NCBI GenBank assembly: GCA_016490735.1
Contig: JAEMWC010000126.1
Coordinates: 95,001-159,000, forward strand
Origin: Pachyseris speciosa
Lineage: Eukaryota; Cnidaria; Anthozoa; Scleractinia; Pachyseridae
DNA: 64,000 bases
Direction of reading: 5' to 3'
In this document: positions 33,146 through 44,786 of the stretch, one piece after another
How positions within the stretch are numbered: position 1 is the stretch's first letter
Layout: the number at the start of each line of letters is the position of its first letter
Notes under the pieces: generated by a model
Told to the model about the DNA's origin: nothing
What the model saw: only the letters and a program-made list of their open reading frames with translations
Databases searched by the model: none
Position numbers and translations under genes: made by a program

Positions 33146-36100
33146 ATTTGAAAACACTTGTCATTATAGACCATTTCGAAAAAGATGCAATACTGAATGA
33201 TACTGTGATGGCTAACATCGCCTGAGTGCCTTTACTTAAGGGGCAGGCAAATACGTCCTTAAAAGAAATTTCCTTTTGTTTAACACAAAGCAACTTAGTC
33301 GCACTGTGTGGTCATGCATAACGCGGGCACAGGGCGCCTAAGAAGCATGCAAGATTCCGTGTTAGTCTTTTCCACCTCAATAAGCCGTACTCGAGCTGTA
33401 TTCAGTTAAAAATTCTAGTATGCGCTGTAAAGGGCTAAAATAATAATAAAAAAAGTTCTCCGGCTCACTCACAGAGCTGATTGCAATCTTCGAGATATCG
33501 GAACATGATCAGTATATAACAACTGAACCGCGAAAATGTCATTATCTCCTTAATTCTGCAATTTCTGTGGCTGCAGGATAATTTGGTGAGAGGAGAGCCA
33601 GGATTTTTAGGGCTACTGCGCCTATTTCATACACCTTAGCCTGAACAAAATTTCATACATCCTCTTTCCACTCGTTTAAGTCCACAACTTCAAGACTAGC
33701 GCAGTCAGTCAAACTATTCACGGTATTCTTTTCACGGAAAACGTTGGGGTAGATTTTATTGATTTCTTCTGAGTTGTCACATAACACTCTTGCCAGGGAT
33801 ACATTTCGTATTGCATTTAATTGTCTCATTGAGAACCCAATGTACGAATCGTTCCTCTCGTACCAGAAGCGATCACCAGCGCGAAGGTTTCTTAACCCTT
33901 CAGTGAGAATGTAAGTGAAAGTATTTCCCAGTAGGCTTCCTGGGACAGGGTTCTCGCTCATCCCTCCTGCATACAAGTCGATATCGCCAACGTCACCGTT
34001 GTACGCTACACGAAGTATTTCTCGCTGTGCTGAGTTGATGTTCGTGAGCATGTCGATTGAGGCGGCGAGACCCAGGCCGCTCACTTTTCGAAACTGGTTG
34101 TATGGCGGTAAACCGTGGTCTCGGCCTCGTTGTATGTTGATGGCTGACAAATCCCCAACTGTGCCGTGAATTGTTGGTCCGTTAATGAGAAGGCTCTCTC
34201 GCACAGCTGGTGAAAAGAATCTGGTGCAAAGAAATGCAGTTAGAACATTCATCCCTGCGAACCTGAAACTTCCGAACAACTCTGTCATGGCTGGCAAGGT
34301 TAACAAGTTGAGTTTGGAACTATCACTGAGATAGTCACATCGCGGGCAAATAATTAACTAGGTCAGTCGTGGGAACGTAATCTTCACTCTGTACAAATCA
34401 AAATAAAATTTCTCTGATAATTCTTTCAGAGATTCCAATCTAATCTTGTCCGTCTAGTGTACGGTCTAATTTCATAAGTGCATCTGCAAATGGCATAGGT
34501 CCATCAACTCCACAGATGGGAAGGTGAAAATAAAACGCTTTCAGTCACTAGGAACAATAGATAAAATCTCAGGATCGATCCAGGTCTATTCTTTAAAATA
34601 ACTTGCGACAGAGGTTTAATAGGTTTGCAATCAAATTAAACAATATTATAGTTACTGGTAGGAAAAAGTCTCTTTGATGACCCATCATGCAGGCTTGCAC
34701 AAAATATTTTTCTCTTCGCGTTGTCTTTAAACGTGGGGGCTGCAGCAGCAACTAATACGTGTAAATGAATTTGTGCACAGGAAAAATACCACACACCTAC
34801 CGGTCTACTTTTTGTGACGTTTGAGACACCAGTCCTAACAGAATCTCGCTAATGCCATCACCGCTTGAAGAGAACAGAGCAGTCGGGTCAAAAAACGCAC
34901 CCTTGATTGGAATGAAGCCTTGCTGTCTGAATTGCCTGTTAAATTGACCAAAATCGTCTCTTATCATAGAGTGTCCCATTCGCATGGCAGCTGTGGCGAA
35001 GCAGTTCATGATCTCTGGATTTACCGATGGATCATAACCGTCAAAGAATTTTCCTGCTGGCTCCACCAATATACGGGCATCCTTTCGCTAAAATGAACAG
35101 AGAAAAAAAACAACAACAACGCGTACAGCTTGTTATTCAAACGGGCTATGTAGGACTTCGTTCTAGGAACTTTGACTTTCTGTAGCATGAAGCAAAGGAA
35201 CTTACTCTTAATGATTCCCGATAAGTCTCTGAAATTGTTTCAGTTCAAAATGCCTCGCTGTTTACTTTCAATGAACAATGGACATTTTTTTTTTCTACAA
35301 ACAAGTTTACTAAACCATTTGAAAAATTATACTCCTTGGATAGCTACGTAGTAGTCGAAACTTTCGTAAGTGGCATAGTGAATGGACTCGACTGGCTTTG
35401 GAATTTTTTTACGCGGTGTGCCGACGGACGGTTCTCGAAGCCTCGACCCTGTTTCCGACCAAACTAATTCATTTTCCAAACCCGTTTTCCGATCTGGCGC
35501 GCATTTCTATCTAAAACGTATGAAAACATTTCGAACCCGTGAAACGTAACTATTTCACATGCACAATGTTCGTATCATTAGCAGACATTCGGGTTTCAGT
35601 CATTTTGAATGCCTGGGAAAAGGATGTTATTAACACCGGCCTAATCTCAGAAGTTGTCCCACTGGCTGTGCTCAGTAGTGCGAGAGATCAGAGAGACAGT
35701 TCCATGGTTTTCATCAACTTTTGATATTTGCCATGTAACGAAAATCTGTCGACACTGCTGGACTTTTGCTCTCGAGATTTGCTAGCAAATTTTTGCTAAC
35801 GCTCTCAATCCTGGGCATAAGTGTAAAATTAGGAAAACATGCAGTTACTGAGTTTGGGCGTCGTATCTTTTAAAGTCGCAAAGTTATAGCTTCGCAAAGT
35901 CAGGAAATTTAACAAACGTTTGTATATGCTGGGGCAAGTTTGTGCCCACAGTTTTTCGCTGTTTTACAAGGTGTGACTCTCAAACCTGGCCAGTTTACTC
36001 GGTAATTTGTAGGTGCTCCTTTCTAGCAGTGCGGTTTTTCGCTACCTGGTCAAAATCAAAAGTTGAAAAAAAAAAAAAAAAAAACGTGGAAAGGTCTATT

Positions 36101-36172
36101 AAGTATGCCATCATGATCAAAGGCGAAGTCACCTAAACTCAATGCCAACATTAAAGATCAGGTCATAGTTAG

Positions 36173-36189
<17 letters not shown>

Positions 36190-36209
<20 letters not shown>

Positions 36210-36286
36210 GGGCCAACAAAGGGCCAAAATTGTGATATGCCAAAAATCATAACAAAGACTTCGGTCTTTGAAGTTCGCCGGCTTTC
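36190..36286. repeat. Hairpin MITE in gene B intron
   Basis: The arms gaaagccggcgaacttcaaa (from 36190) and its exact reverse complement ending at 36286 are perfect over 21 nt. The flank tagtagaggagactggttat resembles the terminus of the element at 50439-50707. Confidence 0.85.
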
Positions 36287-36290
36287 ATTT

Positions 36291-36479
36291 AACAAATAAA
36301 AAAGCCTTAACCGTGCTTTGTTCTGTTATAAGGCACGCAAGGAAGTGACGAGAGTATGAAAGAAGTAGGAAGAGGCACGAGCCGTAGGCGAGTGCTTTTA
36401 ACTACTTCTTGAGTGCTCTCTTCACTTCCTTGCGTGCCTTATAACAGAACAAAGCCCGGTTAAGGCTTTTTTATTTGTT
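36291..36479. repeat. Near-perfect 59-nt-arm palindrome
   Basis: The arms at 36291-36349 and 36421-36479 are inverted copies with only one or two mismatches (ccgtgcttt vs ccgggcttt). The 71-nt centre is less symmetrical. It lies in the intron between gene B exons 35087 and 38894 and is probably a young MITE. Confidence 0.85.
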
Positions 36480-36539
36480 TTATAATAAAGAATTTCTTAA
36501 TTTCCTCACGCATTCGGCTACAATTTTCGGAAAACTTTA

Positions 36540-37790
36540 TTTTCCAAATCCTACGAGTGGCGTCAGCCGTGCATTTGTACTCTCATAAGGCACGCTAGAA
36601 CAGACCAATCACAATCCTTGTTAGAATGGCTCAATACATTTCATTGGTTAAACACGTCCAAAGCTGTCAAAATGTCAAATCGTCAAAGTTCAGAAACCAT
36701 CAAAGTGCAAGTTGTTTTTTAGTCAAAAAGCGAATTGTTCAGTGAAATTCGGCGGAATTTTGGCTCATGCATTCGCTAAAAAGGGCGCAATGATCAAGAG
36801 CTAGTTTTAAAAGATACTCAGGAAGGTGAATTTTCGAGTTTGAAATGAAAGTGTAAGAGATTTTACTCGTGAAAAGCTTGAAACTTGGATTGGCTTGCAT
36901 GGCGCCCGGCGTAGCGGGATTGTGTGGTTGAAAAAGAAAATGATGATTCCACGGCATCATGCAGCTCACCAAAAAGGGTCACAGAACAGTTTACCGTTAA
37001 CTGGTGGAACTAGTAGCTCAAACTTGGAGGAAGAAGTTCTTTCTTTGGACAATCCGTTTGCAATGTTTACCGATGCGTGTTTTTAAGTGGATTTGTTTTT
37101 TCAAGTGATGGAAACCTCTACAACGACAGGTGAATCATAAATAAATTTCAGCTTTGAACATTGGTTTAATTGTTGCTACTTTTGTTCAGGACTGAAACTC
37201 GTATTTATCTCTCGACTGGATGTAAATAGTAATCATCTACACTCGTTTTGGACGCAAATTAAGAAATAAGCTTAAGCTTAGTTGAACTGTTTTTTTCGTT
37301 TGCTTTGCGAGCGAACGAGTGATTTTACTCAACTTGGCTGACTGTTTTTCGACGTGCCTTAGCAATGTTAAGAATATTTTGCCCTTATTTTATTAACACG
37401 TAATTGGAATGAGTCCTCGTAAGCCACTTGTGTTTTCAGAAGTTGCTGAAATTGCCCTCGTCGCTGCATGACTCGGACAATTTCAGCAACTTCTGAAAAC
37501 ACGCTTGACATTAATCCTTATCTTTTAATGCTGTTATTTGTGGTGTTACTCGCAGAAACATCTTCCAAATCCATTGGGGCTAATCGCTCGTTTTCATACA
37601 CATTTTCTAGGTCGTACAAGACGTCTGAATCAAAATTAAAACCGAGGGAAAAATTCAGATTTTCATTTGGGTCCATGGCGCGACACCGTAGCAGCCCGTG
37701 CATCTGTACTCTCATAAGGCACGCTGTTTTAACCAATAGGAGCGCGCGTTATATCGAAACTTTATTATAAAACTGTATAATATTCAGTCC
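36540..37790. repeat. Composite repeat region with direct repeats
   Basis: tgtactctcataaggcacgc occurs at both 36578 and 37706 in the same orientation. Between them sits a palindrome, gtgttttcagaagttgctga... (37430-37453 / 37479-37502). Two open frames (36895-37086 plus, 37518-37736 minus) may be remnants of a transposon gene, but I recognise no domain in them. All within a gene B intron. Confidence 0.5.
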
Positions 37791-38181
37791 GCATGGCTGA
37801 GTCGCAAACTAAATGTGTCAGAACAAAGTCTGAAAGTCACGGACTTTTTCAAATGAATCCATTGTCGTGTTTCAAGAACATGCATAAAAGATTTTACTCT
37901 GAGACTTTGATCGATGGTCGTGACGTTTCAGTACAGTTACAGATAATAACTGAAATTAAACAATGTTCTCTCGTAAAAGTGTCTTCGATAAAGCGTAGAC
38001 CTTTTTCATAATGGCGGACGATTTTAATTATTCTTTTGTATATGTGTTAATTAGCCCTACTAACCTCACTTTAATGAAAAAAATCTATTGAATTTTGCAC
38101 ATGCTGACGAGGCTAGTAGGGTTCATTATCATAAGAATAAAAGAATAATTTGTCGGGCGCCATTATGAAAAGGGTCTATTA

Positions 38182-38536
38182 GGGGCACCCAACGACAAGT
38201 TTCGGTAGATATCTTTTCGGTGAAGGGTAGTTCGTCTTCTAAGGCTTTCGGTGTCAAAGAAGCAGTGCACTCGGATTTTCGTAACTGAAACTTGGCCTGA
38301 AAGATTCTCACATGGGGTAAATCATAGTTCCTGAGATTTTCGGAAAAGTCGTAATTGCTATTTTTGGCAGTTAAAAATGCCAGTTCGCATTTTTGGAAAG
38401 AAAATAATTCCCTAGAAATTTTGTGGAAAGCTCATTGCAGCTAACATTTTCTCAAAGGAAGATTTTGTTCCCTGAATAACATTTTCGGGAAATTGAAATC
38501 CGAATAGATTAAATTCTTCTAGCTAACGAAAACATC

Positions 38537-38579
<43 letters not shown>

Positions 38580-38650
38580 CTTCAAACACCATAACACACT
38601 TAAAAATGCTTTTCTACAGCTTTTGGTTGATTTGGCTCGTCGGGTGCCCC
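38182..38650. mobile_element. TIR element copy 1 (GGGGCACCCAACGA type)
   Basis: It opens ggggcacccaacgac and closes gtcgggtgcccc, with a TTA|..|TAA context at the ends. A body of about 465 bp, with no ORF, matches the copy at 42532-42991 throughout (for example tttctcaaaggaagattttg and aatttggctc-like ends). It contains a ~38-nt poly-A tract (38539-38577) absent from copy 2. A non-autonomous DNA transposon; superfamily not assigned. Confidence 0.8.
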
Positions 38651-38697
38651 TAAAGCATGTGTCCTTGATCAGTTTTCTGCAGCTGAGAGCCCTCTTA

Positions 38698-38785
38698 ACT
38701 AATACGGACACCCGGATAATACGGACACAATGGCATACATATCCCCTTGGTGTCCGTATTAACCGGATTCCACTGTATTACAATC
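38698..38785. repeat. Small inverted repeat (tacggacac type)
   Basis: aatacggacacccggataat and ggtgtccgtattaaccggat form an imperfect inverted pair directly beside the TIR element. Probably a MITE fragment. Confidence 0.55.
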
Positions 38786-39117
38786 TGTACCATGTGCTGG
38801 GACGTGTCAGTTCTTTTGGGATCTAGTAGATAGTCCTGGACACTAATACATTTTCCTACCAAAAAAAAAAGACGAAAGCATGCAGGAGATTACCAGGTTT
38901 TCATTGAAGAACACAGGAACCCATTCGTTGTAAGTAATATGTTGCAGCTCAGCAATAACGATTTTTCGTGCCTCTTGGAACAGCCTTTCGTCTTGCCACG
39001 CTGGGTTAAGAATATGAAGATAGTTGGCGATTCGGTTGTGTTCACGAACCCATACCGTGTGCATTGCCATGAGTGCTGTTAACGAAAAAAATGGACATGG
39101 AAACAGTTGGAAGAATA

Positions 39118-40020
39118 CAGAACTACACTTTTCAATTGAGTGTCGTAAAACCAAAACCAAAGCAATTACTCTGACCACTCACAACTGATGCAAACAGAGT
39201 AGTGAACCAATTAGAACACGAAGCAATTACATGCAGCCGGTGCAAAGGGCGGGAAAATGCGCGCGTGCAAGTCGTGATTGGTTTTCGTTTAGGTTCTCAA
39301 TGGTTGAGAAAGTGGCGCGAGTTTTTCTGGCCAATCACAGAGCGAAGCAATGCAAAACCAAAGCAAAACCGGAATTACTTTCGACACCAAGAGAGAATGA
39401 AGTAAGAGAACAGATCCCCGTGCCCCATCATAGTTTTCTTAGATCTATTTTTAGTTTTGCGCAGCTATTTTAAGTTCTCGTTCCCAATGTCGCGCGGTTC
39501 AGATGATCTAAACTTGTAGAAGCTCACGCTAATTATCGGGTCCGTTTATCTGTTTTGTTTTCTATTCCAGATGGTAGTTTCAAACGTTTTGAAAATTATA
39601 CAGTAAAGTTATCAGCTAAAGAAACAAAATGGTCTTCTTAAGAGGTCGGAACACACTCTTGTCTTCTTGATATTTAGATTTCAAAATATGGCTTCGGGCC
39701 CGTTAAGTTATCGAGAATTTCGAGAAAAAGGCTCAGAGCCGGAGATGATAGGGGATCAAATTTTGCCAATACTAGTATTTTTCCTCTGTCGTGCCACAGT
39801 CTTGTAGCTAGAAATATGTAATCACGATTGTCAGCCACGGATATTTGAAATTTCATTACATCATTACAACTGGCCAGTCAAGTGCCTCGCTAAAACTAGC
39901 TGCGCGGCTGAGCCATAAGCTAAAAATAGATTTAAAAAACTATCATTGGAAGAGGCCCATGTATGGGGGATCTGTTCTCTTACCTCATTCTCTCTTGTCG
40001 ACACTAAATTGAAAACTGCT
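39118..40020. repeat. Nested inverted repeats in gene B intron
   Basis: cttttcaattgagtgtcg (39127) and cgacactaaattgaaaactg (40000) are inverted termini. Inside, agagaatgaagtaagagaac (39392) and its inverted counterpart (~39965-39995) form second arms. Several caaaaccaaagcaa phrases repeat. It looks like one MITE family with a copy inserted in another. Confidence 0.6.
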
Positions 40021-40108
40021 CTACACGCACCTTTCGTCATATTTGGTTTAAAATACAAGAAAAGCATTTTGCGCCATTGGGTAGTAGCATTAATATTTTT
40101 AGCATTTC

Positions 40109-40111
<3 letters not shown>

Positions 40112-40151
<40 letters not shown>

Positions 40152-40163
40152 CATTATTATTAG
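40112..40163. repeat. (ATT)n microsatellite in gene B intron
   Basis: About 16 tandem att units with one tca interruption. Confidence 0.9.
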
Positions 40164-41066
40164 CTGTCTTTTGTTGGATTTGCCATTGCCTTTAGGTTCA
40201 TCGTCAAATTTTAGCTTCATCCGATTTATAAACATATTTTTGAATACACATGTGACGAAAGTAAGAAAAACTATTTATTCAGTCTTGATATGTTGTTGGG
40301 ATATTGTTGTTAAGCTCTGATACAGCCTTGGCCCGTTTCGCGGATATTCCCACAACTCAAATATGAGCCCGAAAACTAACTTATTTGAACTCGGTCTCTT
40401 AACTCTGATTCAGTTCTTATAGGATTTAAAATTGTTCCGATTTACGTACAACCAATCTAGGCGATAACTACAGATATGAAGAAATGCCTGTCGTGTCCGC
40501 TACGTGGACTGGACTTGCGAGAAACAGGCTTGAGATTGAAACTGTTGACTCTTTTAAAATAGCAGAGGATGCGCTGATCTCTCCTCGCCGCGGCGCGCGC
40601 CTCAGGACTGTGAGTGACTCTAAATCTGTTCTGGATATTTTAGGAGAAGAATTGAATGTCAAACATACGGATGTTAAGCCCAGTCTCTTGCCTGAGGTAC
40701 ACACTGATTCTTTGTAATTTAGCAAACAGGGTTCATTCATTGATGTAGAATTCACCTGGGTTCTCGTTAACCCTTCGGTAGTCTCCAGCATGGAAACAAG
40801 GCTTCATCGAGGGTTTTGAAGACCTGCAGAATACTTCCGGATCAGCTCGGGAAGGATGGGAGATTTTGTGGATCTCCCAGGGAATGGAACAACCCGTAGT
40901 AGTCCAATGCTAGCTGTCCGGTCGCGAAGGTGTTCTGCTTCTTTGTAATCAGTGCCGTAAATTTGTGACCCGTCAATGAAACTGGAAACGCTGTTCATCT
41001 AGAATTAAAACGATGACATTCAAGAAAAAGGCTACTGTGCAAAAAATTACTCCGCCACCGACTTGT

Positions 41067-41221
41067 AGACTGCGAGTAGTCCCTCTTTCTTTCCTTTGTC
41101 GATCTTGTGAGCGCGTGCGAAGTGCGAGCGAGCGGAAGCAATTTCCGCTCGCTCGCTCGCTCGCGCTTCGCGCTCACTCACAAGATCGACGAAGGAAAGA
41201 AAGAGGGACTGCTCGCAGTCT
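41067..41221. repeat. GC-rich palindromic MITE in gene B intron
   Basis: agactgcgagtagtccctct... and ...agggactgctcgcagtct are inverted arms of about 60 nt (including ctttgtcgatcttgtgagcg / cgctcactcacaagatcgac). The centre is a gcgagcgagcgg / ccgctcgctcgc self-complementary block. No ORF. Confidence 0.85.
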
Positions 41222-42061
41222 AACCACTTGAGCATCGTAATCCTTCAAATAAGGAAATATTGTTGAGTAGGTAGGCTGCAAAGTAATAACCTGCAAATAA
41301 TTCGAAATTAACGGCAAGATGTAACTGATGCCCAGGACTGTCAAGAATGTGCAAAAAACTCTTCCCGTACATAAGACCTGGGTCCGTCCTTTCCATGCAA
41401 ATTAAAACTGTTGGTCTCAAGTACAGTTAAAACATTGTAAATCGTACAGTACCCACTACTAACCTGTTCTCCATTTTTAATGGCTGACCTACGTAGTGGC
41501 ATACACACTGCGGTTAGGTTAGTTCTCAGTTCATTGCCCGGTAGTATGTCAATGCCGATGCATCCCTCTTCAGGTCCTCTGCAAGGCAGGCTATTATTTC
41601 CACATTCTGTAGACTCGTTACTCCGGGTTAAAATGATATCGTGATCTAAAAACTGTCCCCAGATCATGGTCATGTGAGTAAAGTTCGGCTTTGCGTGCCC
41701 TTCATTTACCTTCGAACTCACGAACACGATCTTGCTGACCTTTCGCGCGTTTGGAAGCGGATGTCCATTGGATCCCAGACTCCGTGGCGCGCGCTCTCCG
41801 TCTTGGTAGGCTGGCGGCAGAAGACGCCTGAACGGTCTTAAGACGCTGCCTCGCGTCACGTTACACAAGTTGTTACAGGTGCCGTTGAAAGTGCGGTACT
41901 TACGCGTGAAGCAGCTCAGCTGAGTTTGGACTGGCACAGGCTCACAGGGTCCCGTGATCATTGAGCGAAGCACATCAGGGGTGAAGGAATTGCCAAAGTT
42001 CCGCGCGAGACATACACGTACCGAACACGTGATTATCAAAACGACGAGACCTTGCAGAAGT

Positions 42062-42531
42062 CTGTGTTGAAAGATAAAAAAAAGGAAATATGCTATAATG
42101 ATTAAATTGGGTCTTCATGAAATACCAATTTAATGCAGTTCGAGAATAGTAGAATACAGGTGGGATAGCAAACAAGCGAAACATACAAGCGTGCGCGAAT
42201 ATTAAGAAAGAATGAGGGGCTACTCGAAGTCTAAAGAATATCGCTTCAGGTAATAATCTCACTTAAGTCCACTATTCTGTCGGCGCTTGGCTAGATCCTA
42301 GCTAGATATATAAATGCTGAAATCCTTAATTCTCTTTTGTATAATCATGAAAACTGATTGCTGCCGGGTTAGAAAGTTCTGACGGTAGTCATGGCTATAC
42401 CATGAACTGATAGGACTTGTGTGAGGTTTTATGCCGGTATTCATTTTGCGTCTCACCCAAGGCCAAGTTGTGATTAAGCTAGCGCAGCATTATTGTGAGC
42501 TTTGATAGTGTATAATTTCAGCGAGAAATCA
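42062..42531. other. Upstream of gene B, first exon expected here or further out
   Basis: I searched the minus strand for an ATG followed by a GT donor in the phase gene B needs (two bases carried over) and found none that is convincing. A TATA-like TTTATATATC lies near 42305, but no usable start codon lies below it. Confidence 0.35.
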
Positions 42532-42991
42532 GGGGCACCCAACGACATGTTTCGGTAGAGATCTGTTCGGTGGAGGATAGTTCGCCTTCGGCTTAAGCAT
42601 CGATTAAAGAATGCACTCGAATTTTCGTAACTGAAACGTGGCCTAAAAGATTCACGCCGCGCAATGGTGAAATTATAGCCCCTGGGGCTTTCAGAAATGT
42701 CGTATTTGCTGGTTTTGGGCAGTCAAAAACGACGGCTAGCATTTTCGGAAGGAAAATAGTCCTCTAAAAAGTTCGTGGAAAACTCGTTTCAGCTAGTATT
42801 TTCTCAAAGGAAGATTTTGTTCCCTAACATTTTCGTTCAATTAAAATTTCAGCTAACTGAATCCGAACAGATCAAATTCTTCTAGGTCACAAAAACAACA
42901 CTTTAAGCAGACGTTGAAAACCATAAGGTAATTAAAAATGCCTTAGTTCCTAAATATTTTGGTTGAATTCATTTGGCTCGTTGGGTACCCC
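42532..42991. mobile_element. TIR element copy 2 (GGGGCACCCAACGA type)
   Basis: A full-length relative of 38182-38650. It starts ggggcacccaacgac and ends ttgggtacccc. It lacks the internal poly-A tract and differs by scattered substitutions and small indels. Confidence 0.8.
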
Positions 42992-43278
42992 TGATATATC
43001 TTCAGAAACGTGTTTTGTCGGAGTCCGCATTGGGTGGTGTCCATAAGCGGAGGTTCCATGCACTGTACCTTGCTTCTTGCATTGTTGCTGTTGCTGCTGC
43101 TGTTCTAACTGTACAAGTCTCACCTGTTCAAGAAATGATGACGAGTAAAAGAAGTTTTGACAGATGAAATGTGTAAGTGGACTTTGTGCTCAGAAATATC
43201 AAAAATTGTCTGCTTGATACTTTTTATGAATTTACATTTTAGCGTACGTACCTCTGTCTTTACTGTTAGTTAGTTAGT

Positions 43279-43722
43279 TAGGCTTTGGCACGTTATTCTT
43301 TTATTTTTTGCTATTATGCTAATGCTTAAAGCTCTAAATTTTTACTATTATGCTCTTACGGCCTTGCTAAAATGCTCGAAAGTTCCATCAATACATACAC
43401 AATAACAGACACAAAAATTTTCAATAACTAGAATGTATTTTCAATTACATTTGGGCTCGGCGCCAACAGTCAATAAGCATAACACAAGACATGTTGTAAC
43501 ATTGATTCAAAGCATACGGGCTTTGTTTGCAACAGTTATCTTGTCAAGATCTGAGCTTAACTCTGAAATATATACATGTGTAGCTGTTTCTCGGTGAATT
43601 TCATCTCTTTAGACAAATTTTTCCTTTTTAATGATACAGAAATCTTGCTAAACTGCTGGCATTATGCTCGATGCTTTTGCCATGCTATTCAAAATAAAGC
43701 TAGCATAAAGTGCCAAAGCCTA
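43279..43722. mobile_element. MITE with 13-bp TIRs (TAGGCTTTGGCAC)
   Basis: taggctttggcac at the left and gtgccaaagccta at the right are perfect inverted repeats. The flanks carry similar gttag repeats. An AT-rich body of about 420 bp without an ORF, with attatgct phrases scattered inside. Confidence 0.75.
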
Positions 43723-43882
43723 CAGTTAGTGTATCGCTGTAACAAATTCAGTGTAGGTTTGCATAAACTATAAACTAGATGATGGTACGACACCTTTCTC
43801 ACTTGGCTTATTCGAATTGGCGTAATTTTGGTCAGCTAAGATGTATGCTTTTATAATGAACTCACAAACGTAAGCCTAAATA

Positions 43883-44033
43883 ATAAACAATTATTGGACG
43901 AGGTTGACCAAAATATCGTGATTTGTCAGTGACGAGCAGTTCAATTATTTGCCGAAGCCGAAGGCTGAGGCAAATGATTGATCTGCGAGACACTGGCAAA
44001 TCACGATATTTTGTGAGAACCGAGTTCAATAAT
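43883..44033. repeat. Palindromic MITE
   Basis: aaaatatcgtgatttgtcag(t) and the inverted (c)tggcaaatcacgatatttt pair around a centre containing gccgaagccgaaggc. Confidence 0.8.
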
Positions 44034-44291
44034 AGTTTTTTCATTCGATCATCGAGCTTGTTTTTCATAAATATTTTCAGGAAGAGTGAAACGATCTGCC
44101 ATTTTTCTCTGAATTTGAAGAGCTTGGACGCGTAGACACAACTATGCATGAGCAGAACATTACTTGTAGCAAAATCTTAGTTGGACGGTACTGCGCACGA
44201 GCAGACCATTATTTGTAGGCAGTTATTTGTGGGTCACGTGGTAGGCTCTGGGCCAATCAAAAGAAAGGGAGAAAAGTATCGAATGTTAATT

Positions 44292-44372
44292 TGCATTATT
44301 TGTTTCTGTTATTATTTGTGGGCCGCAATGGAAACTACTGGGCTACCAGTAATTGTGTCACCCCTATAAAGA
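44292..44372 (+). repeat. SINE 3' tail fragment
   Basis: ttgcattatttgtttctgtt followed by attatttgtgggcc and gaaactactgggctaccagt matches the 3' body of the tRNA-derived SINE at 60168-60426. The tRNA-like head is missing here, so this is a 5'-truncated copy. Confidence 0.75.
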
Positions 44373-44421
44373 TCATCATCATTATTATTATCAGTTACCG
44401 TTATCCTTATCGTTATCAATA

Positions 44422-44786
44422 GAGAGCTTAGGCAACGTCGGCGGCAACGGCAACGCAAACGTCATTTCAAAATGTAACTTCTCGTTATCGTAACTCCTTC
44501 ACGATTATTCCAACTTCTTTAACTTGTAAAATGTGGGCGAATTATCCCGGAGTTAAATTAGCAAAAAAGGCGTTGAAGTTGGGAAAAAGAAAGAAGAGTT
44601 CACCGTCATACGCTCACGTTCTCCACAAAACCTAAAATTTGGTCATTTCACGTTGTTGTTTTGCTGAGGAAGGTAAAGAAATGTACGAAAATGCAAAATG
44701 CACGTGCGGAGCATTGTTTTTCCTAATTAAGCCTATTGTTTTGTGACGTTCTCGTTGCCGTCGCCGTCGTCGTTGCTTAAGCTCTC
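44422..44786. mobile_element. MITE with GAGAGCTTA...CAACG TIRs
   Basis: gagagcttaggcaacgtcgg and cgtcgttgcttaagctctc form ~33-bp imperfect terminal inverted repeats with a GGCAACGGCAACG / CGTTGCCGTCGCC core. A 365-bp element with no ORF. Likely short AT-rich target duplication. Confidence 0.8.

Larger units (their letters stand above)
33653..42061 (-). pseudogene. Haem peroxidase gene B, first exon not found, 1-nt frameshift
   Basis: A paralogue of genes A and C. Exons read: 42061-41464, 40998-40756, 39075-38894, 35087-34801 and 34220-33653, with consensus borders. The first listed exon begins mid-codon inside a hydrophobic signal-like stretch (LLQGLVVLIITCSV), so the ATG must be in an upstream exon I could not identify. 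Haem residues are kept: FLDHD, RVNE, RMGHSMI, REHNR and DRFWYER. Exon 40998-40756 is 243 nt, whereas its counterparts are 238 (A) and 244 (C), both one more than a multiple of three. Read straight, it hits TGA after LQNPR near 40810. A frame change near 40845 restores the expected D-P-E-V-F-C-R context and GDYRRVNEN. It is either a recent pseudogene or a gene with an assembly error; the rest is under no visible decay. Confidence 0.85.

Noticed and set aside
39946..40320. 124-aa open frame with poly-Ile, and its antisense partner
   Set aside because: Produced by the (ATT)n tract and the MITE in a gene B intron.
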